A stretch of DNA of 13,496 bases from NCBI GenBank assembly GCA_040376005.1, contig JBEIRK010000073.1:1-13496 (forward strand). Reading direction: 5' to 3'. A model generated the notes under the pieces. That model worked only from the letters and a program-made list of their open reading frames with translations. It was not told the DNA's origin and searched no databases. Shown in pieces: positions 7,231 through 13,496 of the stretch. The position numbers and the translations under genes are program-made. The stretch's first letter is position 1. The number at the start of each line of letters is the position of its first letter. The stretch comes from JAGXTF01 sp040376005. Lineage in GTDB: Bacteria > Bacteroidota > Bacteroidia > NS11-12g > UBA955.

Positions 7231-8520
7231 ATGACATTTAAATCATTAGACATCGTAGAACCGATTCTGTCGGCTCTCGAGCATGAAGGATATACAAATC
7301 CTACACCTATTCAATCACAAGCCATTCCCCCTATTTTACTGGGCAGAGATTTGCTTGGTTGCGCACAAACAGGAACCGGTAAAACCGCGGCTTTTGCCAT
7401 TCCCGTGCTGCAACAGCTGTACAACAAAAACAAAACCAAAGGCGCCCCGCGCATCAAAGCCTTGGTGCTAACACCAACCCGTGAATTGGCCATACAAATT
7501 GATGAGAGTTTTATTGCCTATGGCAGAAATATCTCCATTCGTTCTATGGTGATTTTTGGTGGCGTATCCCAGCATCCGCAAACCCAGGCACTCAAACGCG
7601 GGGTAGATGTGCTTATTGCCACTCCTGGTAGGTTGCTAGACCTTATGAACCAAGGATTTATCGACCTCAATGGTTTGGAAATACTTGTATTGGACGAAGC
7701 CGACCGCATGTTAGACATGGGCTTTATCCATGACATTCGCAAAATTCTAAAGGTAATCCCGAAGCAAAGACAAACCCTGTTTTTCTCAGCTACCATGCCT
7801 GCAGATATTCAGGAACTGTCAGAGTCTATTCTTAAGAATCCTGTGAAGGTATCGGTTACACCCGTGTCTTCAACGGCTGAAACCATTAAACAGTCGGTGT
7901 ATTTTGCTGAAAAGCCAGATAAACCGGAGTTGCTCATCCATCTGCTCAAAGAGAAAAAAATCGACCACGCACTGGTGTTTACCCGCACCAAACATGGTGC
8001 AGATAAGATAGCGCGTGTGCTTACAAAAGCCAGAATTCCTGCGGAAGCCATTCATGGCAACAAGTCCCAAAACGCAAGACAGCGTGCGCTAAGCAACTTC
8101 AAAGACCGCAGCATTCGTATTCTCGTTGCTACCGATATTGCAGCTCGTGGTATCGATGTGGACGAGCTAAGCCATGTGGTGAATTTTGATATTCCCAATA
8201 TTGCTGAAACCTATGTTCATAGAATTGGCCGTACAGGCAGGGCAGGAGCCAATGGAGAAGCCTTGTCACTCTGTGATTCTGAGGAAAGGGCGTATTTAAA
8301 AGACATACAAAAACTCATTCAACTGACTATTCCCGTAGCAGAAGCGGTGGGTTTTGAGTTAAAAACCAAGCCAGAAGCAGTAAAACCTGCTCCTTTGAAG
8401 CAAGTGCCACAGTCTGTAATGTCTCGCAATGTGAGGTCAAACAGCACTGCACCACCTTCTAAGAAGAAAAAATGGCACCAAGGCAGACCCAATGGGGGCC
8501 AAAACAGCAGAAGTCATTAA
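7231..8520 (+). CDS. rhlE: DEAD-box ATP-dependent RNA helicase, RhlE type
   Basis: A 429-residue cytoplasmic RNA helicase, likely acting in ribosome assembly or RNA remodelling. All superfamily-2 motifs are present in order: Q motif (F3 and TPIQSQAIP, 25-33), motif I AQTGTGKT (45-52), Ia PTREL (82-86), Ib TPGR (131-134), II DEAD (155-158), III SAT (186-188), V ATDIAARGIDV (300-310) and VI HRIGRTGR (330-337). After the second RecA-like domain, a basic low-complexity tail runs from about 375 to the end (PPSKKKKWHQGRP, 408-420), as often seen in RhlE/CsdA-like enzymes, where it helps bind RNA. The tail is short and no separate RNA-binding domain was recognised, which favours RhlE over CsdA/DbpA. 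It stands alone: 293 bases from the gene before and 91 from the one after. Confidence 0.93.
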   Translation: MTFKSLDIVEPILSALEHEGYTNPTPIQSQAIPPILLGRDLLGCAQTGTGKTAAFAIPVLQQLYNKNKTKGAPRIKALVLTPTRELAIQIDESFIAYGRNISIRSMVIFGGVSQHPQTQALKRGVDVLIATPGRLLDLMNQGFIDLNGLEILVLDEADRMLDMGFIHDIRKILKVIPKQRQTLFFSATMPADIQELSESILKNPVKVSVTPVSSTAETIKQSVYFAEKPDKPELLIHLLKEKKIDHALVFTRTKHGADKIARVLTKARIPAEAIHGNKSQNARQRALSNFKDRSIRILVATDIAARGIDVDELSHVVNFDIPNIAETYVHRIGRTGRAGANGEALSLCDSEERAYLKDIQKLIQLTIPVAEAVGFELKTKPEAVKPAPLKQVPQSVMSRNVRSNSTAPPSKKKKWHQGRPNGGQNSRSH

Positions 8521-8530
8521 TGCAGTGTTA

Positions 8531-8573
8531 AGGAATCAATTCATGTGACTGCAGTTACATGAATTGATTTCCT
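8531..8573. repeat. Long near-perfect inverted repeat between rhlE and the ABC operon
   Basis: The arms pair through 21 positions around the core ACTGCAGT (8548-8555), with one G/T mismatch next to the core (a G-U wobble in RNA) and one bulged T on the right arm. Inner arms ATCAATTCATGT and ACATGAATTGAT are perfect. It begins 11 bases after the rhlE stop, so it could form an RNA hairpin that ends or protects the rhlE transcript. No U-run follows on either strand. Its right arm also ends seven bases before an exact TAnnTTTG element, so it may equally be an operator for the downstream operon. Confidence 0.7.
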
Positions 8574-8580
8574 GAAACCG

Positions 8581-8588
8581 TACATTTG
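8581..8588 (+). promoter_or_regulatory. Candidate -7 promoter element of the ABC transporter operon (TACATTTG)
   Basis: This is an exact match to the Bacteroidota TAnnTTTG element, 23 bases before the adaptor ATG, so the leader would be short (start near 8595). A TTG at 8564-8566 is only 14 bases upstream, closer than the usual -33 spacing, and the -33 region falls inside the long inverted repeat. The -7 match is good; the full promoter is not proven. Confidence 0.45.
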
Positions 8589-8611
8589 TTGCGTTCCATA
8601 AAACAAGCTTC

Positions 8612-9700
8612 ATGCTCCAATTTTCTAAGTATACCTTTCTTCTTCCCATAGGGCTGTTTGCCTTTTTGGGCTTGGGTTGTAAGGGAAAGAACAATACCAT
8701 TAAACCCGAACGCACAGATATTGTAGAGTCTGTCTATGCCAGCGCCACGCTAAAAGCCAAAGACCAATATCAGCTATACGCTACGGTCTCGGGCTATTTG
8801 CTAGATTTGAGTGTGCGTGAAGGCGATATCATATCCGAAAATACGCTTATCGCAAGGTTGGAAAATGCCAATCCACAACTGGCAGCTGAGAATGCACGAT
8901 TGGCTTTTGACCAATCTAAAAACAACCAGCTTTTGTTGTTAGAATTAGAATCACAGTTGGCTACTGTGCGAAAGCAAGTGGCGCAAGATTCTGTAAACCT
9001 TAAAAGGCAGCAAGAGTTGTGGGCGCAAAATGTGGGCACCAAGAATCAGTTGGAGCAGCGACAGTTGGCCTTTGAAGCAACTAAGAATCAGTTAAAAGGC
9101 TTACAAAGCAGGTACAAGCAACAAAAGTTGCAGCTGCAAACGGCCATGCAACAAGCGGAGAATACCTATACCATGAACGAAAAGAGCAGTGGTGATTTTC
9201 TTGTTCGCAGCAGAATTCCGGGTAAGGTATATGCCTTGAATTATCAAAAGGGAGATTTGGTTTCACCCCAAAAACCTATAGCCTTGCTGGGAAGTGCCAA
9301 TGAATTCATCTTGGAACTTACGGTAGATGAGGTAGATATATCTCGCGTGCAATTGGGGCAAGAGGTCGTTATCGGCATGGATGCGTATAAAGATCAAGTG
9401 TACCAAGGTAAAATCACGCGTATTTACCCCAACCTAGATCCCAGAACCCAATCGTTTTTGGTAGAGGCAAGTTTCGACAAACAGCCAGCCTCTTTGTATC
9501 CAGGTATGTCTGCCGAAGTGAGTATCGTAATCCAAGAGGCAAAAAATGCCTTGGTTATCCCGCTTTCTTATCTTACTGAAAAGAATACAGTATTTACGGT
9601 GGACGGGGAAAAACAAGTGACAGTGGGCCTAAAAGGCCTAGATAAAGTGCAAATTCTTAAGGGTCTCGATTCTAGTTCTGAATTGGTATTGCCGGAATGA
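8612..9700 (+). CDS. Periplasmic adaptor (membrane fusion) subunit of an ABC efflux system, HlyD/MacA-like
   Basis: This 362-residue adaptor would link the inner-membrane permease to an outer-membrane channel. The N-terminus (LLPIGLFAFLGLGC) fits a lipoprotein signal with Cys23 as the lipid site, although the residue at -3 is Gly rather than Leu, so a plain anchor is possible. Then come the first lipoyl-like half (YATVSGYLLDLSVREGD, 56-72), a long coiled-coil hairpin of about residues 85-190 rich in Gln, Leu and Lys, and the second lipoyl half (IPGKVYALNYQKGDLVSP, 202-219). A beta-barrel follows (FILELTVDEVDISRVQLGQ, from 232), with ARISTO-like PNLDPRTQSF and YPGMSAEVSI (273-305). The stop overlaps the permease ATG by four bases (ATGA). 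The order adaptor-permease-ATPase resembles MacAB or DevBCA systems; no TolC-like gene is seen nearby. The substrate is unknown. Confidence 0.9.
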   Translation: MLQFSKYTFLLPIGLFAFLGLGCKGKNNTIKPERTDIVESVYASATLKAKDQYQLYATVSGYLLDLSVREGDIISENTLIARLENANPQLAAENARLAFDQSKNNQLLLLELESQLATVRKQVAQDSVNLKRQQELWAQNVGTKNQLEQRQLAFEATKNQLKGLQSRYKQQKLQLQTAMQQAENTYTMNEKSSGDFLVRSRIPGKVYALNYQKGDLVSPQKPIALLGSANEFILELTVDEVDISRVQLGQEVVIGMDAYKDQVYQGKITRIYPNLDPRTQSFLVEASFDKQPASLYPGMSAEVSIVIQEAKNALVIPLSYLTEKNTVFTVDGEKQVTVGLKGLDKVQILKGLDSSSELVLPE

Positions 9701-10956
9701 AGAATACGGTGCTACTCAAAATTGCCAAAACCCATCTGTTGGCGCGCAAAAAGCAGACCGCAGTTGCAGCCCTTGGGGTAACTTTTGGTATTGGGGCTTT
9801 CATCATACTTGTTTCTTTCATGACTGGCCTTAATGGTTTGCTCGATGGACTGATCTTAAACAGAACGCCGCACATACGCATTTACAATGAGGTAAAACCC
9901 AGTGAAAAGCAACCCATTCAGCGAAGCAGCGACTACAAATCGGCCTACCACATCATTCATAGTGTAAAGCCTAAGAAGACTAAAAACAGCATTTACAATA
10001 ACATCCCGTTGTTGGAAGTACTCAAGCGCGACAAACGGGTAAAGGGGGTAACTCCTCTCGTTGCTGCTAGGGTCTTTTATGTTTCTGGCAGCACACAACT
10101 CAATGGAAACGTGTCAGGCATTGATATTGTGGAACAAACGCGCCTGTTTAATTTTGGTGATTATGTAACCCGAGGCGAACCTGCCGGTCTTGCCAATAGC
10201 GAAAATGGCATCGTCATTGGTGCAGGGGTGGCCAAGAAGTTGAGTTTGGATATGGGCGATTATATCCAATTGGTGTCTACCACAGGACAAATTGTAAGTT
10301 TAAAGATTGTAGGATTTTTCCAAAGTGGCTTGTCAGATATTGACAATGTGCAGAGCTATGTCAACATAAAAACGGCCCAACGCATTCAAGGTCAGCCCAA
10401 AGACTATATTACAGATATCTACGTGAAGCTCTTTGACATGGAACAGGCGCTGCCCATGACACAAGAAATCCAGCGCAATTATGATGTGAATGCCATTGAC
10501 ATCAAATCGGCCAATGCGCAATTTGAAACGGGCACTAGCGTGCGAAATATGATTACCTATGCCGTGTCTGTAGCACTGCTTATCGTGGCAGGATTTGGTA
10601 TTTACAACATTCTTAATATGCTTATCTTTCAGAAAATGAACGATATAGCCATACTCAAGGCCACTGGATTTAGCGGCAAGGATGTTCGCAACATATTCTT
10701 ATACCAAGCCATGATGATTGGCTTAGCTGGTGGCGCACTAGGTTTGATTGTTGGCTACCTGGTTTCATTGTTAATCAGTGTAAGTCCTTTCGAAACAGAA
10801 GCCTTGCCCACCATTCACACCTTTCCTGTAAATTTTGAAATCCGGTTTTATTTCATAGGCACCATCTTTGCCTTGCTCACCACCTTTTTTGCGGGACTCA
10901 TGCCCGCGCGCAAGGCCAGTAAGATAGATCCTGTAGAAATCTTAAGAGGACAATAA
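9697..10956 (+). CDS. ABC transporter permease, FtsX/MacB/LolC type
   Basis: This 419-residue inner-membrane subunit has the type VII ABC layout: TM1 near 22-44 (AVAALGVTFGIGAFIILVSF), a large periplasmic domain (about 45-280), then TM2 (about 286-311), TM3 (about 335-362) and TM4 (about 384-403). The FtsX-domain signatures are MNDIAILKATGFSGKDVRNIF (314-334), where the cytoplasmic loop contacts the ATPase, and the closing ARKASKIDPVEILRG (404-418), a hallmark of this superfamily. Such permeases do not form a normal substrate pore but pass force to the periplasm (MacB-type efflux) or extract lipoproteins (Lol). With an adaptor encoded just upstream, the efflux reading is preferred. The ATG lies inside the stop of the adaptor gene, and its own stop shares one base with the ATPase start. 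Confidence 0.92.
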   Translation: MKNTVLLKIAKTHLLARKKQTAVAALGVTFGIGAFIILVSFMTGLNGLLDGLILNRTPHIRIYNEVKPSEKQPIQRSSDYKSAYHIIHSVKPKKTKNSIYNNIPLLEVLKRDKRVKGVTPLVAARVFYVSGSTQLNGNVSGIDIVEQTRLFNFGDYVTRGEPAGLANSENGIVIGAGVAKKLSLDMGDYIQLVSTTGQIVSLKIVGFFQSGLSDIDNVQSYVNIKTAQRIQGQPKDYITDIYVKLFDMEQALPMTQEIQRNYDVNAIDIKSANAQFETGTSVRNMITYAVSVALLIVAGFGIYNILNMLIFQKMNDIAILKATGFSGKDVRNIFLYQAMMIGLAGGALGLIVGYLVSLLISVSPFETEALPTIHTFPVNFEIRFYFIGTIFALLTTFFAGLMPARKASKIDPVEILRGQ

Positions 10957-11636
10957 TGAAAGTACTTGAGGCAAGACATATCCATAAGCACTTTTACGAT
11001 CCCATGGACAACCATGTGATTAAAGATGTGAGCCTAGAAATACAGGCAGGAGAGTTTGTGTCTATCATGGGAAAATCAGGCTGTGGTAAAAGTACCTTGC
11101 TGTATATACTGTCTACCATGGATACCAACTTTGAAGGCGAACTCTTCCTTGCAGGCAAGTCTTTGCGCGGTTTACACCCGAATGAATTGGCTCTAGTGCG
11201 CAGTCAGCATATCGGATTTGTATTTCAGTTTCACTACTTGCTACCTGAGTTTACCGTGCTAGAAAATGTGATGCTGCCCGCCTTGAAATTGGGAGTGAAA
11301 ACCAAAGAAGAAATTGAGGTGAACGCGATCAATCAGCTAAAGCTGTTGGGTATCGACGAATTGGCATTGAAAATGGCAACCCAGCTTTCGGGCGGACAGA
11401 AGCAACGCGTGGCCATAGCGCGGTCTTTGATCAACAGTCCGGATATCATCATGGGTGACGAACCTACGGGCAACTTAGACAGTAAGAATGCCGATTTGGT
11501 ATTCGGTATTTTCAAGGAACTCACTACCGAGTTAAACACCGCCATGCTGGTGGTAACCCACGATTTGGATTTCGCGAAAAAAACCGACCGCATTATTGAA
11601 ATGGCGGATGGTAGGATAGTGAATGGCGGCGTTTAA
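10956..11636 (+). CDS. ABC transporter ATP-binding protein, LolD/MacB type
   Basis: This 226-residue cytoplasmic ATPase drives the permease encoded just upstream. The motifs are complete: Walker A GKSGCGKST (39-47), Q-loop glutamine Q91 in FVFQFHYLLPEFTVLENV, signature LSGGQKQRVAIARSL (144-158), Walker B DIIMGDEPTGNLD (163-175) and H-loop His202 in VVTHD. The spacing around the Q-loop and the ENVMLP segment are characteristic of the LolD/MacB/FtsE subgroup. Its ATG shares one base with the permease stop (TAATG), so the three genes are almost certainly co-translated. It is the last gene of the operon; the next gene is convergent, with 39 bases between the stops. Confidence 0.95.
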   Translation: MKVLEARHIHKHFYDPMDNHVIKDVSLEIQAGEFVSIMGKSGCGKSTLLYILSTMDTNFEGELFLAGKSLRGLHPNELALVRSQHIGFVFQFHYLLPEFTVLENVMLPALKLGVKTKEEIEVNAINQLKLLGIDELALKMATQLSGGQKQRVAIARSLINSPDIIMGDEPTGNLDSKNADLVFGIFKELTTELNTAMLVVTHDLDFAKKTDRIIEMADGRIVNGGV

Positions 11637-11651
11637 GGTTAACGTGTGTTA

Positions 11652-11671
11652 TGCCATCTATTTTTATGGCA
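11652..11671. terminator. Candidate terminator between convergent genes
   Basis: TGCCAT (11652-11657) and ATGGCA (11666-11671) pair around a loop rich in T, midway in the 39 bases between the ABC ATPase and the convergent gene. The position suits shared termination, but a six-base stem without a clear U-run after it is weak. Confidence 0.35.
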
Positions 11672-11675
11672 GAAC

Positions 11676-12209
11676 TTAATTGTCTAGAGGTTTCCATTTC
11701 CCTTTTTTGAAATAAACATTATTGAATTTCGGGGAGTAAAGCACCAAATAAAAGCTCCAGGCACTGCGGTAAGTTGTTGGATTACCTGATAAGATATGGT
11801 GCGTTGGCTGTTCCATTTTTAATATCAATCTTTTCGAACGATATTGGGTAGTCACTTTTATCGTTCCCCGGTATGTTTTTAATATTTTGTCTTTATCCGT
11901 GACATGAAAATAAATAGAGTCGTTCTCTTTTATTTCAAATCTATAATTGTTGTATTGCCAGTCCGCTTGTTTACCAGGAAAAAAGTCCCGATTGATAACA
12001 TATTGGCCATAATAGTCTTCTTTATCAAGTACCTTTTTTGCATTTAACGACTTGAGGATTTCTGAAAAAACGCCAAAAATTATCATTCCAAGTAACAGAG
12101 CTCCAATCACTTTTCCGAAAAGCTTTTTACCTGAAAGTAATCCAATTAATAGCAAGCCTGTTAATGGAAACAGGATGTAAACCAAGAATGATATTATACC
12201 AAATCCCAT
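11676..12209 (-). CDS. Unknown membrane-anchored protein with two N-terminal TM helices
   Basis: A 177-residue protein of no recognised function. Two hydrophobic helices occupy about 4-25 (IISFLVYILFPLTGLLLIGL) and 32-52 (GKVIGALLLGMIIFGVFSEI), followed by a soluble domain from about 60 to 177. Notable segments in that domain are DYYGQYVINRDFFPGKQADW (65-84), YRFEIKENDSIYF (89-101), MEQPTHHIL (132-140) and a C-terminal FKKGKWKPL. The style (YGxYVINR, FEIKENDSIYFYV-like, KKGKWK) is like a set of small hypothetical proteins I know from Bacteroidota genomes, where they appear without known function; this is from memory, not a search. AAAGAAG lies just ahead of the ATG. It is AT-rich compared with the ABC operon it faces and lies 179 bases from the EEP gene on the same strand. 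The topology suggests the soluble part faces one side of the inner membrane. Confidence 0.7.
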   Translation of the reverse strand: MGFGIISFLVYILFPLTGLLLIGLLSGKKLFGKVIGALLLGMIIFGVFSEILKSLNAKKVLDKEDYYGQYVINRDFFPGKQADWQYNNYRFEIKENDSIYFHVTDKDKILKTYRGTIKVTTQYRSKRLILKMEQPTHHILSGNPTTYRSAWSFYLVLYSPKFNNVYFKKGKWKPLDN

Positions 12210-12388
12210 TGTCTTCTTTAATTCGCTATTTATTGTGTTGTGCTAAAGGTTTCGTAGCTTGGGGATGTAGAGTGTTTTGTCTAAATTCCACTGGTCTGTT
12301 TTATAGTACTTAATCATTGGTAAATCAAAAGATTTGCTACAAAGGATGTTTACAAAAGTCTTTTCTATGTTAGAACATTGACCTAAAT

Positions 12389-13102
12389 TTATTTCAACGT
12401 GATTTCACAGAAAATTGGCATATGGTCACTTAAATCCAACCATTTGTTTGGTTGTCCGATCTCAATGATCTGAGTTTTTTCAATAAATCTCCTAGCTCCA
12501 AATATATAGTCTATGTGATAAGGTCGGCTTAAATTTCGTTGGAAATACAAGGTGGGTTTAGATTCTTTTCCTGCTTCTTCTCCACTCAATTTATGATAAA
12601 TACTATGAATTCCTATTTCGGCTAACTCTCTCACTACATCTGAATGATTCCACCATCGATCCCATTCGTCCCAAATAGGATTGCTGTTCAAATCACCGGC
12701 AATAATTGTGTCATGCAGGTTATTTTTATTTACTTGAATATACTTCCAAAGCTGACCGATATAACCAAAATTTGGTGAGTTGTTTCTATGTGTCCAAACA
12801 GCCAAAAGTTTAAAGTCATCATTTACCTTGCAAGGCAAAAAATGCTTGACTTTGTGGTCTTTAAAGTTATTCGGCCAATCGAGTTTGTCAATTTTAACTT
12901 CAGGTTTTGCAAAAATCCCAAGTCCCTTATTCTTAGTATCACCTATCCAAAGATAATTATTTGCCCATTGAATATAATCCTTGTGACCTGATTCTAAAGG
13001 GTTTTCACACTCTTGGATGATATAAATATCTGCGTCATACTCCAATATGGTATGGAACTTTTTTCTAAATGCGCCGTTACAATTCCAGGTGACTAGTTTC
13101 AT
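12389..13102 (-). CDS. Endonuclease/exonuclease/phosphatase (EEP) family protein
   Basis: This 237-residue protein has the DNase I/exonuclease III-like fold and probably cleaves phosphodiester bonds with a divalent metal. The family's conserved elements are in order: TWNCNG (5-10, with N7), the metal-binding Glu in IIQECE (E31), AVWTHRN (101-107), AGDLNSNP (135-142, with D137 and N139), YHIDYIF (195-201) and SDHMPI (225-230, with the terminal D226/H227 pair). All expected catalytic positions are present, so it should be active. There is no signal peptide, so it is cytoplasmic. The substrate cannot be told: close relatives may act on DNA, RNA or other phosphodiesters. It is too short and too divergent to be called exonuclease III. 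It sits in an AT-rich - strand stretch, 179 bases upstream of the unknown two-TM gene. Confidence 0.87.
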   Translation of the reverse strand: MKLVTWNCNGAFRKKFHTILEYDADIYIIQECENPLESGHKDYIQWANNYLWIGDTKNKGLGIFAKPEVKIDKLDWPNNFKDHKVKHFLPCKVNDDFKLLAVWTHRNNSPNFGYIGQLWKYIQVNKNNLHDTIIAGDLNSNPIWDEWDRWWNHSDVVRELAEIGIHSIYHKLSGEEAGKESKPTLYFQRNLSRPYHIDYIFGARRFIEKTQIIEIGQPNKWLDLSDHMPIFCEITLK

Positions 13103-13269
13103 TTAGATATTGAATTCAACATAAGTGGACTTAACTGATTAAAGTTGTCATGGTTCAGATAATTCTTCAGTTTTAGGATTGCAAGATTTGTTGTAGCCGG
13201 AGTAAAAGTTCGAATATTAATAATTGTGCTCTGCCAGAGACCTTCGATGATTGAATTATGCTTCTCTAC

Positions 13270-13496
13270 TTACACAAAAATCACGGTAACATCTTGCTCA
13301 ATCTCAGGGTGCAGGCTGCGTGACACAGGACAAGCTTTCACTATGCGCAACACACCTTCGCGTGCATGCGCGTCATCCTTCTCACGCAACTGAAGTTCCA
13401 TCTGTACTTCTATTCTCACAATACGACGCGGATCGTTGGCCATATGCTTGGTGGTTTCTGCGGTGGCGCCATCCAAATGGTACCCGTGGTTCTGAC
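13270..13496 (-). CDS. OsmC-like protein, C-terminal part, 5' end outside window
   Basis: The last 75 codons of a gene that enters from the right edge; the frame is open to the end, and the TTG at 13476 is an internal Leu codon rather than a start. The key signature is KACPVSRSLHPEI, which holds the second (resolving) Cys of OsmC/Ohr thiol peroxidases in the usual C(P)(V/H) setting. It is preceded by IVRIEVQMELQLRE, the antiparallel strand of the OsmC fold, and a helix (HAREGVLRIVKA). The first catalytic Cys would be upstream, outside the window, so neither activity nor subgroup (OsmC, Ohr or YhfA-like) can be checked. Members reduce organic hydroperoxides or have related sulfur chemistry. 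Base composition is clearly GC-richer than the two genes to its left. Confidence 0.8.
   Translation of the reverse strand, partial: QNHGYHLDGATAETTKHMANDPRRIVRIEVQMELQLREKDDAHAREGVLRIVKACPVSRSLHPEIEQDVTVIFV

Noticed and set aside
12240..12343. Integron attC-like recombination site between the two - strand genes
   Set aside because: GTTGTGC does not fit the core-site pattern GTTRRRY, and the imperfect inverted pair (TTTCGTAGC near 12250 and GCTACAAA near 12336) is single and lacks the second core site; no integrase gene is seen.

Overview
The window comes from a member of the Bacteroidota. The evidence is a C-terminal type IX secretion (T9SS) sorting domain on a secreted glycosidase, a fibre-like protein ending in the WPDYVF-type C-terminal module common in this phylum, genes that mostly lack a Shine-Dalgarno sequence, and two exact matches to the phylum's -7 promoter element TAnnTTTG in intergenic DNA. 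I would not go below phylum level from this window.

Layout, left to right. (1) Conserved genes on the + strand: the 3' part of priA (replication restart helicase), then hppD (4-hydroxyphenylpyruvate dioxygenase, tyrosine catabolism). (2) A 561-base AT-rich intergenic stretch with palindromes, a candidate promoter and a 22-codon ORF. (3) A visibly AT-richer block on the + strand, about 2.3-6.94 kb, with four tightly packed genes that all start with a signal peptide. They are a fibre-like protein, a GH16 endo-glucanase-like enzyme with a T9SS sorting domain that is cut in two by one in-frame TAA, and two small outer-membrane beta-barrel-like proteins of no family I recognise. (4) A RhlE-type DEAD-box RNA helicase. 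(5) A long near-perfect inverted repeat, then a three-gene efflux or lipid-export operon: HlyD/MacA-like adaptor, FtsX/MacB-type permease and LolD/MacB-type ATPase, with start and stop codons overlapping. (6) A second AT-rich stretch on the - strand: an unknown two-TM protein and an endonuclease/exonuclease/phosphatase (EEP) family protein. (7) The C-terminal end of an OsmC-like protein on the - strand, running off the right edge.

How the genes fit together: the housekeeping genes (priA, hppD, rhlE) look unrelated to one another. The four-gene block reads as one cell-surface module, probably a single transcription unit that may act on a glucan or form part of the surface layer. The ABC operon is a self-contained transport system without its own outer-membrane channel in the window. 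The most notable observations are the single stop codon in an otherwise intact GH16/T9SS gene, the compact surface operon with two unassigned barrels, and the long inverted repeat beside the candidate promoter of the ABC operon.
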